Assembly: GCF_004331465.1 (NCBI RefSeq)
Contig: NZ_SJKB01000001.1
Coordinates: 930,001-994,000, forward strand
Reading direction: 5' to 3'
Source of the DNA: Kribbella pittospori
GTDB taxonomy: Bacteria > Actinomycetota > Actinomycetes > Propionibacteriales > Kribbellaceae
Length of the DNA: 64,000 nt
Shown here: one piece after another, positions 42,575-52,223 of the stretch
Layout of the letters: each line of letters begins with the position of its first letter
Numbering within the stretch: the stretch's first letter is position 1
Program-made: the position numbers and the translations under genes
Notes under the pieces: generated by a model
Databases searched by the model: none
Told to the model about the DNA's origin: nothing
What the model saw: the letters and a program-made list of their open reading frames with translations, nothing else

Positions 42575-44824
42575 GTGACGGGATCCACCGGTACGCCCAT
42601 GGAGGGCACCGAATTCGCCGAGGCCGTGCTGGACAACGGCAGCTTCGGCACCCGCACCATCCGCTTCGAGACGGGCCGTCTGGCCCAGCAGGCCGCCGGC
42701 TCCGCCGCCGCCTACCTCGACGGCGACACGATGGTGCTGTCGGCCACCACGGCCAGCAAGAAGCCCAAGGACCAGTTCGACTTCTTCCCGCTGACGGTCG
42801 ACTGCGAAGAGCGGATGTACTCCGTCGGCCGCATCCCCGGCTCGTTCTTCCGCCGGGAGGGCCGTCCGTCCGAGGAGGCCATCCTGACCTGCCGGCTGAT
42901 CGACCGCCCGCTGCGGCCGTCGTTCGTGTCCGGTCTGCGCAACGAGATCCAGGTCGTCATCACGGTCCTGGCGCTCAACCCGGACAAGCTGTACGACGTT
43001 CTCGCGATCAACGCCGCGTCGATGTCGACCCAGATCGCGGGATTGCCGTTCTCCGGCCCGATCGGCGGCGTCCGCGTCGCCCTGATCGACGGCCAGTGGG
43101 TGGCTTTCCCGACCCACACCGAGCTCGAGGACGCGGTCTTCGACATGGTGGTCGCGGGCCGGGTCACCGAGAGCGGTGACGTCGCGATCATGATGGTCGA
43201 GGCCGAGTCGACCCCGGGCACCTTCGAGAAGGTCGCCGCCGGAGTCCAGGCGCCGACCGAGGAGATCGTCGCCGCGGGCCTGGAGGCCTCCAAGGGCTTC
43301 ATCAAGACCCTGGTCGAGGCGCAGGCCGACCTGGCCGCGCGGTCCGCGAAGCCGACCGGTGAGTTCCCGATCTTCCCGGACTACGCCGACGACGCGTTCG
43401 CGGCGGTCGAGGCCGCCGCCTCCGAGGAGCTGGCGCAGGCGCTGACCATCGCCGGCAAGCACGAGCGCGAGTCCGCCACCGACGCGGTCAAGGCCGCCAC
43501 GGTGGACAAGCTGGCCGCCGACTTCGAGGGCCGCGAGAAGGAGCTGTCCGCAGCCTTCCGGTCGCTGACCAAGAAGCTGGTCCGGCAGCGCGTGCTGAAG
43601 GACAAGGTCCGCATCGACGGCCGCGGGCTGGCCGACATCCGGCCGCTCAAGGCGCAGGTGCGGGTGCTGCCGCGAGTCCACGGTTCGGCGCTGTTCGAGC
43701 GCGGCGAGACCCAGATCATGGGTGTCACCACGCTGAACATGCTCCGGATGGAGCAGCAGCTGGACACGCTGTCCCCGGAGACCCGCAAGCGCTACATGCA
43801 CAACTACAACTTCCCGCCGTACTCGACCGGTGAGACCGGCCGGGTGGGTTCGCCCAAGCGCCGCGAGATCGGTCACGGCGCGCTGGCCGAGCGGGCCTTG
43901 GTGCCCGTGCTGCCGTCCCGCGAGGACTTCCCGTACGCGCTGCGCCAGGTCTCCGAGGCGCTCGGCTCGAACGGGTCCACCTCGATGGGTTCGGTCTGCG
44001 CCTCCACGCTGTCGCTGCTGTCGGCCGGTGTGCCGCTGAAGGCCCCGGTCGCCGGTATCGCGATGGGTCTGATCTCCGGTGAGGTCGACGGCGAGACGCA
44101 GTACGTCGCGCTGACCGACATCCTCGGCGCCGAGGACGCGTTCGGCGACATGGACTTCAAGGTCGCCGGCACGAAGGACTTCGTCACCGCCCTGCAGCTG
44201 GACACCAAGCTGGACGGCATCCCGGCCAGCGTGCTCGCGGGTGCGCTGACCCAGGCCAAGGACGCGCGGCTGACGATCCTGGACGTGATGGCCAAGGCCA
44301 TCGACGCGCCGGGTGAGATGAGCGAGTTCGCGCCGCGGGTCATCTCGGTCAAGGTCCCGGTCGACAAGATCGGAGAGGTCATCGGCCCGAAGGGCAAGAT
44401 GATCAACCAGATCACCGAGGACACCGGCGCCGACATCTCGATCGAGGACGACGGCACCGTCTACATCGGCGCGACCGACGGTCCGTCGGCCGAGGCGGCC
44501 CGGGCCGCGATCAACGCGATCGCGAACCCGACCATGCCGGAGAAGGGTGAGCGCTACCTGGGCACGGTCGTGAAGACGACCAACTTCGGTGCGTTCATCA
44601 GCCTGCTGCCGGGCAAGGACGGCCTGCTGCACATCAGCAAGCTGCGTGGCCTGGCCGGTGGCAAGCGGGTCGAGGCGGTCGAGGACGTGCTCTCGGTCGG
44701 CCAGAAGCTGCAGGTCGAGATCGCAGAGATCGACGACCGCGGCAAGCTCTCCCTGATCCCCGTTCTCGAAGAGGACGAGAAGAAGGGCGAGGAGAAGAAG
44801 GCAGAGGCCGAGTCCGCCGAGTGA
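42575..44824 (+). CDS. pnp: polyribonucleotide nucleotidyltransferase (PNPase)
   Basis: A 3'-5' phosphorolytic exoribonuclease; in actinobacteria it also makes RNA tails. 749 aa: the first RNase PH domain ([25 protein letters not shown]), a helical linker, the second PH domain ([32 protein letters not shown]), KH ([19 protein letters not shown]) and S1 ([24 protein letters not shown]). The GTG start is preceded by GAGAGGGG. The ~205-base leader contains GAGGAC-x5-GTCCTC, a short hairpin that may be part of autoregulation. It overlaps the M16 protease by four bases. Confidence 0.95.
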   Translation: MTGSTGTPMEGTEFAEAVLDNGSFGTRTIRFETGRLAQQAAGSAAAYLDGDTMVLSATTASKKPKDQFDFFPLTVDCEERMYSVGRIPGSFFRREGRPSEEAILTCRLIDRPLRPSFVSGLRNEIQVVITVLALNPDKLYDVLAINAASMSTQIAGLPFSGPIGGVRVALIDGQWVAFPTHTELEDAVFDMVVAGRVTESGDVAIMMVEAESTPGTFEKVAAGVQAPTEEIVAAGLEASKGFIKTLVEAQADLAARSAKPTGEFPIFPDYADDAFAAVEAAASEELAQALTIAGKHERESATDAVKAATVDKLAADFEGREKELSAAFRSLTKKLVRQRVLKDKVRIDGRGLADIRPLKAQVRVLPRVHGSALFERGETQIMGVTTLNMLRMEQQLDTLSPETRKRYMHNYNFPPYSTGETGRVGSPKRREIGHGALAERALVPVLPSREDFPYALRQVSEALGSNGSTSMGSVCASTLSLLSAGVPLKAPVAGIAMGLISGEVDGETQYVALTDILGAEDAFGDMDFKVAGTKDFVTALQLDTKLDGIPASVLAGALTQAKDARLTILDVMAKAIDAPGEMSEFAPRVISVKVPVDKIGEVIGPKGKMINQITEDTGADISIEDDGTVYIGATDGPSAEAARAAINAIANPTMPEKGERYLGTVVKTTNFGAFISLLPGKDGLLHISKLRGLAGGKRVEAVEDVLSVGQKLQVEIAEIDDRGKLSLIPVLEEDEKKGEEKKAEAESAE

Positions 44825-46134
44825 CCCGAGCGATCACCAGCACACTGCTGAGCCCGGAGGCGGGCGGTCCGGTGAAACGGACCGTCCTGCCCTCCGGGCT
44901 TCGTGTGCTGTCCCAGTCCGTGCCGGGCTTCCGCTCGGTCACTTTCGGCGTCTGGGTCGGCGTCGGCTCCCGGGACGAACCGGAGCAGTTGGCCGGCGCG
45001 ACGCACTTCCTCGAACACCTGCTGTTCAAGGGCACCGAGCGTCGCGACGCGCTGGAGATCTCCGCCGCGATCGACGCGGTCGGCGGCGAGATGAACGCGT
45101 TCACCGGCAAGGAGTACACCTGCTACTACGCGCGGGTGCTCGACTCCGATCTCCCGCTCGCCGTCGATGTCATCTGCGACATGATCACCTCCGCCACGCT
45201 GACGAGTGCGGACGTGGAGAGTGAGCGCGACGTCATCGACGAAGAGATCGCGATGCACGCCGACGAGACGTCGGACCACATCCACGACCTCTTCGCCGAG
45301 CAACTGTGGGGCAGGTCGCCACTCGGCCGCTCGATCACCGGGACGCCGGAGTCCGTCGCCGGACTGTCCCGCCAGCAGGTGGTGGGCTGGTACCGCCGCC
45401 GCTACAAGCCGGCCAACATCGTCGTCTCGGTCGCCGGCAACGTCGACCACGCGGACGTCGTTCGCCTTGTCCGCAAGGCGTTCGAGCGCCACTGGGTCAC
45501 CACCGAGGCCGAGCCGGCTCCGGTCCGCCGTGCCGTCGCCCAGCAGGCACCGACGTACGGCGGGGTGCGCGTGCACCACCGTGACGTCGAGCAGGCGCAC
45601 CTGGTGCTCGGGATGCCGGGCCTGGTCCGCAGCGATTCACGCCGGTACGTCGCCGGCGTACTGCACGGGATCGTCGGCGGCGGCATGTCGTCGCGGCTGT
45701 TCCAGGAGGTCCGGGAGAAGCGCGGTCTGGCCTATTCGGTCTTCACATTCGGCTCGGCGTACGCGGACTCCGGGATGGTCGGGGTGTACGCCGGATGCCT
45801 GCCGAAGAAGGCCACCGAGGTGCTCGACGTGGTCCGGTCCGAGCTGCAGGCGATTGCCAGCGGCAACATTACGCCGGACGAACTGCTCCGCGGCAAAGGG
45901 CAGATGCGCGGCTCGGTCGTGATGGGCCTGGAGGACACCGGCGCCAAGATGACCCGGATCGCCAAGGCCGAGCTCGTGTACGGCGAACTGCCCACTGTCG
46001 ACGAGATCCTGCACCGGATCGACTCCGTCACCCTCGACGACGTGTCCGCACTCGCCGCCGAGCTGTACGCCGGCACCCCCGCCCTCACCGTGATGGGCCC
46101 GTTCGACGAGGACAGCACGGCCTTCACGGTCTGA
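44821..46134 (+). CDS. M16-family zinc metallopeptidase
   Basis: A 437-aa pitrilysin/MPP-like protease. The inverted zinc motif HFLEH with the distant glutamate ([13 protein letters not shown]) is intact, so it should be active. TRPSGLRV-type N terminus is present as [19 protein letters not shown]. The RG-rich substrate loop [22 protein letters not shown] is present. Its position after pnp is conserved in Gram-positive bacteria. It starts at a GTG overlapping the pnp stop. Confidence 0.93.
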   Translation: MTRAITSTLLSPEAGGPVKRTVLPSGLRVLSQSVPGFRSVTFGVWVGVGSRDEPEQLAGATHFLEHLLFKGTERRDALEISAAIDAVGGEMNAFTGKEYTCYYARVLDSDLPLAVDVICDMITSATLTSADVESERDVIDEEIAMHADETSDHIHDLFAEQLWGRSPLGRSITGTPESVAGLSRQQVVGWYRRRYKPANIVVSVAGNVDHADVVRLVRKAFERHWVTTEAEPAPVRRAVAQQAPTYGGVRVHHRDVEQAHLVLGMPGLVRSDSRRYVAGVLHGIVGGGMSSRLFQEVREKRGLAYSVFTFGSAYADSGMVGVYAGCLPKKATEVLDVVRSELQAIASGNITPDELLRGKGQMRGSVVMGLEDTGAKMTRIAKAELVYGELPTVDEILHRIDSVTLDDVSALAAELYAGTPALTVMGPFDEDSTAFTV

Positions 46135-46177
46135 GGTTTCCCCTCGACAGCCCCGCGGCGCAAGGGCAGACTGACGA

Positions 46178-46196
46178 GCTGGGAGGGGGTCCCAGC
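46178..46196 (+). promoter_or_regulatory. hairpin enclosing the ribosome binding site of the FAD oxidase
   Basis: GCTGGGA, GGGGG loop, TCCCAGC: a perfect 7-bp stem ending at the base before the ATG. The Shine-Dalgarno sequence (GGGAGGGGG) lies in its 5' arm and loop, so initiation should depend on melting this structure. Confidence 0.55.
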
Positions 46197-47582
46197 ATGA
46201 CCACGACAACTACATCGGCAACACAAGCATTGGCCGGCGACTTCCGCGGTGACCTGGTGTCTCCGGGCGATCCGTCGTACGACGAGCAGCGGAAAGTCTG
46301 GAACGGATCGATCGATCGACGGCCCGCACTCATCGCCCGCTGCACCGGAGCCGCCGACATCCGGGCCGCGCTGGCGGTCGCTCGCCGGACCGGCCTGCAG
46401 GTGGCGGTCCGCGGCGGCGGCCACAGCTTCCCGGGTCACTCGACCTGCGACGGCGGCATCCTGATCGATCTCGCGCGGATGAAGGGGATCCGGGTCGATC
46501 CGGTGCGCCGTACCGCGCGTGCGCAGGCAGGTGTCCTGCTCGGCGAGCTGGACCGCGAGACACAGGCCTTCGGTCTGGCCACACCGTCCGGCATCGTCAC
46601 GCACACCGGGGTCGCCGGACTCACGCTCGGCGGCGGGATCGGCTGGCTGATGCGGAAGTACGGGCTGAGCATCGACAACCTGATCTCGGCCGACGTGATC
46701 ACCGCCGAGGGCGAGCTGGTGACCGCGAGTGAAGACGCCAACGGCGATCTGTTCTGGGGGATCCGGGGTGGCGGCGGGAACTTCGGCATCGTCACCGAGT
46801 TCGAGTTCCGGCTGCATCCGGTCGGGCCGATCATCTACGGCGGCCCGATCATGTGGCCGATGGAGAAGTCGCCGGACCTGATGCGGTTCTACCGCGACTG
46901 GATCACCGGCGTACCCGACGACCTCACCACCGCGGTGATGCATCGGTGGATCCCGCCGCTGCCGTCGATTCCGGCCGAACTGCACGGGCGCCCGGTGGTG
47001 GTCGTGCTCGCCTGCTACGCCGGTTCGGTCGAGGACGGCGAGCGCGTCGTGGCGCCGCTCAAGGCGTTCGCACCGCCGCTGCTGGACATGTGCGTGCCGA
47101 AGCCGTACGTCGATCTGCAGGCGATGTTCGACCCGAGCTTCCCGCACGGCCGGTGGTACTACATGCGGTCCTCGGACGTCGGCACGCTGTCCGACGACGT
47201 GATCGACATCGCCGCCGCGCGCGGGATGGCGATCAACTCGCCGTACACGTCGTACCCGATCTTCCAGCTCGGCGGCGCCATCTCCGGGGTGAGCCCGGAC
47301 AGTACTGCGTTCGGCGCGCGATCGAGCGGACACACGTTCAACTTCGTCGGCGTGACGCTCGGTCCGGACGGATTCGAGGAGCAGCGGCAGTGGGTCCGCG
47401 ACTCCTGGAAGGCACTCGAGCCGCATCAGTCCGGGGTGTACGTCAACTTCCTCAGCGACGAGGGCACCGACCGGATCCGGTCCGCGTACGGCGCGACGAC
47501 GTACGACCGGCTGAAGGACCTCAAACAGAAGTACGACCCGGGCAACCTCTTCCACCTGAACCAGAACATCAGGCCCCATTGA
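46197..47582 (+). CDS. BBE-type FAD-linked oxidase
   Basis: A 461-aa flavoprotein of the berberine-bridge-enzyme-like class. The FAD-linking His is in RGGGHSFPGHSTCDGG, FAD-binding segments are TGVAGLTLGGGIGWLMRKYGL and WGIRGGGGNFGIVTEFEF, and the BBE C-terminal motif is YDPGNLFHLNQNI. The cysteine that gives bicovalent FAD in many members is absent (GLATPSGIVTHTGVAGL), so a single His link is expected. Such enzymes oxidise sugars, alkaloids or polyketides; the substrate is unknown. It stands alone, with a hairpin over its ribosome binding site. Confidence 0.88.
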   Translation: MTTTTTSATQALAGDFRGDLVSPGDPSYDEQRKVWNGSIDRRPALIARCTGAADIRAALAVARRTGLQVAVRGGGHSFPGHSTCDGGILIDLARMKGIRVDPVRRTARAQAGVLLGELDRETQAFGLATPSGIVTHTGVAGLTLGGGIGWLMRKYGLSIDNLISADVITAEGELVTASEDANGDLFWGIRGGGGNFGIVTEFEFRLHPVGPIIYGGPIMWPMEKSPDLMRFYRDWITGVPDDLTTAVMHRWIPPLPSIPAELHGRPVVVVLACYAGSVEDGERVVAPLKAFAPPLLDMCVPKPYVDLQAMFDPSFPHGRWYYMRSSDVGTLSDDVIDIAAARGMAINSPYTSYPIFQLGGAISGVSPDSTAFGARSSGHTFNFVGVTLGPDGFEEQRQWVRDSWKALEPHQSGVYVNFLSDEGTDRIRSAYGATTYDRLKDLKQKYDPGNLFHLNQNIRPH

Positions 47583-47681
47583 CGCGATAGTCTTCGAGCT
47601 GTTGTGTCGCGTCACCACGTGATCTGCCTCTGGATCCCTCGCTGAACGGGATCGCAAGCACTTGACGGCCCGACGTGCCGC

Positions 47682-47707
47682 ACCGCGCTGGATCGACCCA
47701 GCGCGGT
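47682..47707 (+). terminator. hairpin between the FAD oxidase and the ABC gene
   Basis: ACCGCGCTGG, six-base loop, CCAGCGCGGT: a perfect 10-bp stem ending 18 bases before the ABC start, 99 bases after the oxidase stop. A terminator of the oxidase or a 5' leader hairpin of the ABC gene. Confidence 0.5.
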
Positions 47708-47725
47708 TTGGCCTGCCGTCTGCGA

Positions 47726-49438
47726 ATGAGGATCACCGTGCTGACTCCGCTGTGGGATGCGTTCCGTACCGCCCGCGAATCCCTGTCCGACGCCGTCCGG
47801 GTCGCTCCGGGCTGGCTGCTCTTCTACTCGACCCTTGTCCTCGGCCAAGCCGTCCTTCCGGGCGCCCAGGTCGTCCTGCTGCGCCGGCTGATCGAGGGCC
47901 TGGACCGAGGTCACGCCTGGGTGCCGTTGATCGGGCTCACGGTGGTGGTGGGCCTGATGTATCCGCTCGCGCAGGTGGCGACCGGCTGTGGCCAGCGGAT
48001 GATGCTGCGGCTGAGGTTGCACTACCGCGCCGAGCTCGCCCAGGTCGCCGCCCGGCTGAGCCCGAGCCGCCTGGCCCGCCCTGACGTGACGACGGATCTG
48101 GAAGCCGCCCAGTCGGCGACGTGGCCGATGGCGGACGTGCCCGGGCGACCGGTCCAGGTGCTGGGCGCGGGCGTGACCTCGGTCGTGCTGTGCGCGGCGA
48201 TCTGGTCGATCAATCCGTGGTCCGGAGGACTCGTCCTCGCCGCGCTCGTGCCGACCGTGGTCGCGTTCACTGCGATCGCGCGGATGGAGTCCGCGAAATG
48301 GCCGAAGGTTGCGGAGAAGGACCGGGTCGCCGGGTATGCCACCGAACAGCTCATCCAGCAGCGTCCTGCGACCGAGCTGGCCGCGCTCGGCTCCGGCGTC
48401 AAGGTCGCGCGGCTGGTCGCCGAACGCCGGGCCGGCGCGACCCGGATCCAGGACGGGATGATCGGCATGGCCATGACGGCGGAGCTCGCGGCTGCCGTCG
48501 CGACGGTTCTGCTGTTCGGCGGTGCGTTGGTCGCCCTGGTGCTCGGCGGGGCGACCGGGGGAGCGGCTGCCGCGGCCGTTGCCGGAACCATCTCCGGACT
48601 GAACGCGATCCGGTTGTGCGGCTACGCGTTCGGCACGATCGTCACGGCCGCGCCGCAGGCCCGGATCTATCGCCGGTTCGTCCGGAGTGCTCCCGAGCGA
48701 GAGCCGCAGCTCGTCGTACTGCGTGTCGAGTCTGTTGCCCTGGACAACGTCACCTTCCGCTATCCGGGCGCGCCGGAGCCGGCCTTGCGGGACGTGTGTA
48801 TCGAGGCACGGCGTGGTGAGCTCGTCGCGCTGGTCGGCGTGAACGGGGCGGGCAAGTCGACCGCGGTCAATCTCCTCGTCGGCAGCCTGGCGCCGGATGC
48901 CGGGCGGGTGCTGATCGACGGGAAGGACGCTGCGGAGCTGAGCGAGAGCGAGCGGCTCGGGCACTTCGGGCTGCTCGTGCAGGAGTTCGGCCGGTTCGAG
49001 TTCACGCTCCGCGATGCCGTCGCCCTTGGCTCGCCGGAGCCGGTGACCGACGACGAGATCCGGGCCGCGCTGGCGGGCACCTTCGCGGCGGACGTTCCGC
49101 TCTGCACACAGTTGGGCCAGCAGTGGGGCGGCACCGGAATCTCCGGCGGGCAGTGGCAGCGGCTCGCGCTGGCCCGGATCCGGCTGCGGAACGCCGGCGT
49201 CTGGATCCTGGACGAGCCCACGTCCGCCATCGACGCCGAGGCGGAGCGCGAGATCTTCGCCGAACTGCGGCGTACCAAGGACACCCGGATCACGATCGTG
49301 GTCTCGCACCGCGCCTGGACCCTTCGCGAGATGGACCGCATCTACGTCATCGACGCCGGCTCGGTGGTCCAGTGCGGGACGTATCCGGAGCTGATGGCGC
49401 AGCCGGACGGTCGGTTCACGCGGCTCTTCGCGGACTGA
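47726..49438 (+). CDS. ABC half-transporter (permease-ATPase), exporter type
   Basis: A 570-aa fused exporter. About six membrane segments (roughly residues 15-300) are followed by an ATPase domain with Walker A GVNGAGKST, signature GISGGQWQRLALARI and Walker B VWILDEPTSAID. It should act as a homodimer, as no second half-transporter is adjacent. The substrate is unknown; the membrane domain is rich in small residues and only distantly like lipid or peptide exporters. The ATG at 47726 gives a hydrophilic N terminus before the first helix. No partner genes or recognisable immunity genes lie next to it. Confidence 0.87.
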   Translation: MRITVLTPLWDAFRTARESLSDAVRVAPGWLLFYSTLVLGQAVLPGAQVVLLRRLIEGLDRGHAWVPLIGLTVVVGLMYPLAQVATGCGQRMMLRLRLHYRAELAQVAARLSPSRLARPDVTTDLEAAQSATWPMADVPGRPVQVLGAGVTSVVLCAAIWSINPWSGGLVLAALVPTVVAFTAIARMESAKWPKVAEKDRVAGYATEQLIQQRPATELAALGSGVKVARLVAERRAGATRIQDGMIGMAMTAELAAAVATVLLFGGALVALVLGGATGGAAAAAVAGTISGLNAIRLCGYAFGTIVTAAPQARIYRRFVRSAPEREPQLVVLRVESVALDNVTFRYPGAPEPALRDVCIEARRGELVALVGVNGAGKSTAVNLLVGSLAPDAGRVLIDGKDAAELSESERLGHFGLLVQEFGRFEFTLRDAVALGSPEPVTDDEIRAALAGTFAADVPLCTQLGQQWGGTGISGGQWQRLALARIRLRNAGVWILDEPTSAIDAEAEREIFAELRRTKDTRITIVVSHRAWTLREMDRIYVIDAGSVVQCGTYPELMAQPDGRFTRLFAD

Positions 49439-49473
49439 CCGCGCAATTGTGTGCAACGGAGAGTTTGGCTGAG

Positions 49474-49492
49474 ATCTGACGTGACGTCTGAT
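49474..49492. promoter_or_regulatory. 19-bp palindrome upstream of the oligopeptide operon
   Basis: ATCTGACGTGACGTCTGAT: symmetric except at two mirrored pairs, with a perfect GACGT-G-ACGTC core. It abuts a possible -35 box and is a likely regulator-binding site. Confidence 0.45.
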
Positions 49493-49519
49493 GACTCGGC
49501 GCGCTTATCGGATTAAGGT
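49491..49519 (+). promoter_or_regulatory. possible promoter of the oligopeptide operon
   Basis: -35 ATGACT (49491-49496), 17-base spacer, -10 TAAGGT (49514-49519). The matches are modest. A perfect TTGACA also occurs at 49610-49615 but without a good -10. Confidence 0.35.
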
Positions 49520-49567
49520 AGCCCGGGCCTGCCCATGTGATCGCTGGTCGTCTGAGGTCTTGGGAAA

Positions 49568-49583
49568 GTAACGCCTGCGTTAC
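49568..49583. promoter_or_regulatory. GTAACGC-CT-GCGTTAC palindrome
   Basis: Perfect seven-base arms around two bases, about 50 bases downstream of the possible -10 and 104 bases before the binding-protein start. A second candidate operator, unlike the first in sequence. Confidence 0.45.
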
Positions 49584-49686
49584 GCGCCGCCGCTTTGCGC
49601 CTGACAACGTTGACATGCGCAGTTTCGACCAGAGAGCATGACGCTTGATCCGCCCGCCTAGCGGCCCTCCCGCCGAGGAAGTTGGT

Positions 49687-51300
49687 TTGACCGTGCGACG
49701 TCTGACTGGGGTTGTGGGGGTAGCTGTCAGCCTTGCGCTGGCGCTGTCCTCCTGTGGTGACGGGAACAGCAGCAATGGCAGCGGTTCCGGCGACAAGAGC
49801 GAGATCATCGCGATCGCCGCCGACCCGCTGGATTACATCAACCCGCTGAACGAGAACGGCAGCCCGGGGATCCAGGTCGCGATGGCGGTGTTCGCGCCGC
49901 TGGTGACCACGGACCCGAACACCGGCAAGCTGCAGAACGTGATGGCTGACTCGATCACGCCGGACAAGACCAGCCAGACCTGGACGATCAAGCTGAAGCC
50001 CGGGAACACCTTCCAGAACGGCCAGGCGCTGACCGCCAAGGACTACGTCGACAGCTGGAACATGACCGCGCAGGGCTCGAACGCCTGGAAGAACAACGGC
50101 TTCTTCTCCAAGGTCGACGGGTACGACGCGCTGAACCCGCCGACCCCGGACGGCGCCACTCCGAAGCCGACCTCGGTGAAGACGCTGAGCGGACTCAAGC
50201 AGGTCGACGATCTGACCTTCACGGTCAAGCTCAAGGTGCCCTTCTCGCAGTTCGGGCTGACCCTGCAGTACCTCGGCCTGGCGCCGCTGCCGGAGGAGGT
50301 CCGCAAGAACCCGGACGCCTACAAGCGCAAGCCGATCGGCAACGGCCCGTACAAGCTGGCGGCCGACTGGAACGCCGGTGACGACATCAAGCTGGCCAAG
50401 TGGGACGGCTACAAGGGCCCGAACGCGCCCGAGGCGCAGTCCATCACCTACCGGTTCATCGCGAACGCGGACACGGCGTACAACGAGTTCCTGGCCGGCA
50501 ACGTGGACTTCGTCGACGTGCCCCCGACCAAGGTGAAGACCTTCAAGAGCGACGCCCCCGACGGCTGGGTCACGGCGGTCAGCTCCGGCGCCAACTACCT
50601 GGTGATCCCGGCCTGGGACGCGCGGTACAAGAACCCGAAGCTGCGGCATGCGTTCTCGATGGCGATCGACCGGAAGGCGTTCGCCGACCTGGTCGGGCTG
50701 TCCGACCCGGCCAAGGGCCTGATCGCGCCGGACATCGACGGCTACCGCGACAACGCCTGCAAGTACTGCGACTACGACCCGGCCAAGGCCAAGCAGTTGC
50801 TCCAGGAGGCCGGTGGATTCTCCGACCCGGTCATGATCAGTTACAACACCACGTCGGCGACCGGCCAGATCTTCGCCGAGGCGATCGGCAACATGCTGCG
50901 GCAGAACCTCGGCCTGACCGTGAAGTACGCCGGCAAGGCGGGCTCGGAGATCACCACGCTGGCCGACACCCGCAAGCTGGACGGCCTGCGGTTCGGCGGC
51001 TGGGGTCACGACTACCCGTCGATCGAGGACTACCTGACGCCGATGTTCAAGTCCAACGGCGACGCGAACTTCGCCGGCTACAACAACCCGGCGCTGGACG
51101 CCGTGCTGGCCAAGGGTGACGCCGAACCGGACCAGGAGAAGGCGATCAAGATCTACCAGCAGGCCGAGGACATCGCGCTCGAGGACATGCCGCTGATCCC
51201 GCTGTACACCAAGTCGAACGCGTACCTGCACTCGGCCAAGATCGAGCCGAGGGTGTCGAAGTACGTCGGGGTGTCGGCGCTCTACGCGACGTTCAAGTGA
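49687..51300 (+). CDS. oligopeptide/dipeptide ABC transporter binding lipoprotein
   Basis: A 537-aa family-5 extracellular solute-binding protein. The signal peptide ends in the lipobox LSSC (about residues 20-23), and a Ser/Gly-rich linker follows. The mature core includes QTWTIKLKPGNTFQNGQALTAKDYVDSW and NNPALDAVLAKG. The TTG at 49687 lies eight bases after GAGGAAG; a GTG two codons later is an alternative, and the TTG at 49645 would give an unneeded extension. It is the first gene of a five-part importer plus GNAT gene. Confidence 0.9.
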   Translation: MTVRRLTGVVGVAVSLALALSSCGDGNSSNGSGSGDKSEIIAIAADPLDYINPLNENGSPGIQVAMAVFAPLVTTDPNTGKLQNVMADSITPDKTSQTWTIKLKPGNTFQNGQALTAKDYVDSWNMTAQGSNAWKNNGFFSKVDGYDALNPPTPDGATPKPTSVKTLSGLKQVDDLTFTVKLKVPFSQFGLTLQYLGLAPLPEEVRKNPDAYKRKPIGNGPYKLAADWNAGDDIKLAKWDGYKGPNAPEAQSITYRFIANADTAYNEFLAGNVDFVDVPPTKVKTFKSDAPDGWVTAVSSGANYLVIPAWDARYKNPKLRHAFSMAIDRKAFADLVGLSDPAKGLIAPDIDGYRDNACKYCDYDPAKAKQLLQEAGGFSDPVMISYNTTSATGQIFAEAIGNMLRQNLGLTVKYAGKAGSEITTLADTRKLDGLRFGGWGHDYPSIEDYLTPMFKSNGDANFAGYNNPALDAVLAKGDAEPDQEKAIKIYQQAEDIALEDMPLIPLYTKSNAYLHSAKIEPRVSKYVGVSALYATFK

Positions 51301-52223
51301 TCCGGTTCATCCTGCGCCGCATCCTGGCGGCGATTCCGATCGGCCTGATCGTCACGCTGGGGGTCTTCGCGCTCGTCTTCGCGATGCCCGGGGACCCCCT
51401 GCGGGAGCTGGCCGGCGACAAGCCGATCCCGGCCGCTGTCCTGGCGGCCAAGCGGGCGCAGTACCACCTCGACGATCCGTTCATCGTCCAGTACCTGCTG
51501 AGCATGAAGGACATGTTCACCGGCCACTTCGGTACGACGTTCGCCGGTGCGGACATCGCCGACCAGTTGCGGCTTCGGATTCCGGTCACGCTGAAGCTGG
51601 CCACGCTGGGCCTGGTCTTCCAGTGGATCGCGGGCCTGCTGTTCGGCCTGTACGCCGGCTTCAAGCGCAACGGCGTGATGGACCGGTTGTTGCTACTGGC
51701 AACACTCGTCGTACTCGCGGTGCCCGGTCTGGTGCTGTACTTCACCGGGCAGTACCTGTTCGGCGTCGAGCTGAAGTGGCTGCCGGTCTCCGGCACCCGC
51801 GACGGCTGGCCGATGTCGTACCTGCTGCCGGCGATCTGCATCGGCATCACCGGGTTCGCCGGGCTGGCCCGGCTGACCCGGACGTCGATCGTCGACACCG
51901 CGAACTCCGACTTCGTCAAGACCGCTCGGGCCAAGGGTCTCGGCGAGCAGCGGATTCTCTGGCGGCACGTGCTGCCGAACGCACTGCTGCCGGTGGTGAC
52001 GCTGATGGGCATCGACTTCGCCGGGATCTTCGCCGGCGCGGTGCTGGCGGAGAGCATCTTCAACCTGCCTGGGCTCGGCCAGTTCATGTTCCAGGCGATC
52101 AAGCTGAAGGAGGGCGGTGTGGTGGTGCTGTTGTCCACGCTGGCGTTCCTGATGTTCATCCTGATCAACCTGGCCGTCGACGTCATCTACGGCGCGATCG
52201 ATCCGAGGGTGCGCAATGTCTGA
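51297..52223 (+). CDS. dppB: oligopeptide ABC transporter permease (DppB type)
   Basis: A 308-aa permease with six membrane helices. The N terminus IRFILRRILAAIPIGLIVTLGVFAL and FVKTARAKGLGEQRILWRHVLPNALLPVVTL (EAA loop) are typical. It is coupled to the binding protein (GTGA) and overlaps the next permease by eight bases. Confidence 0.92.
   Translation: MIRFILRRILAAIPIGLIVTLGVFALVFAMPGDPLRELAGDKPIPAAVLAAKRAQYHLDDPFIVQYLLSMKDMFTGHFGTTFAGADIADQLRLRIPVTLKLATLGLVFQWIAGLLFGLYAGFKRNGVMDRLLLLATLVVLAVPGLVLYFTGQYLFGVELKWLPVSGTRDGWPMSYLLPAICIGITGFAGLARLTRTSIVDTANSDFVKTARAKGLGEQRILWRHVLPNALLPVVTLMGIDFAGIFAGAVLAESIFNLPGLGQFMFQAIKLKEGGVVVLLSTLAFLMFILINLAVDVIYGAIDPRVRNV

Noticed and set aside
46197..47582. 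Bicovalent FAD attachment in the BBE-like oxidase
   Set aside because: The second-link cysteine is missing; the equivalent stretch reads GLATPSGIVTHTGVAGL.
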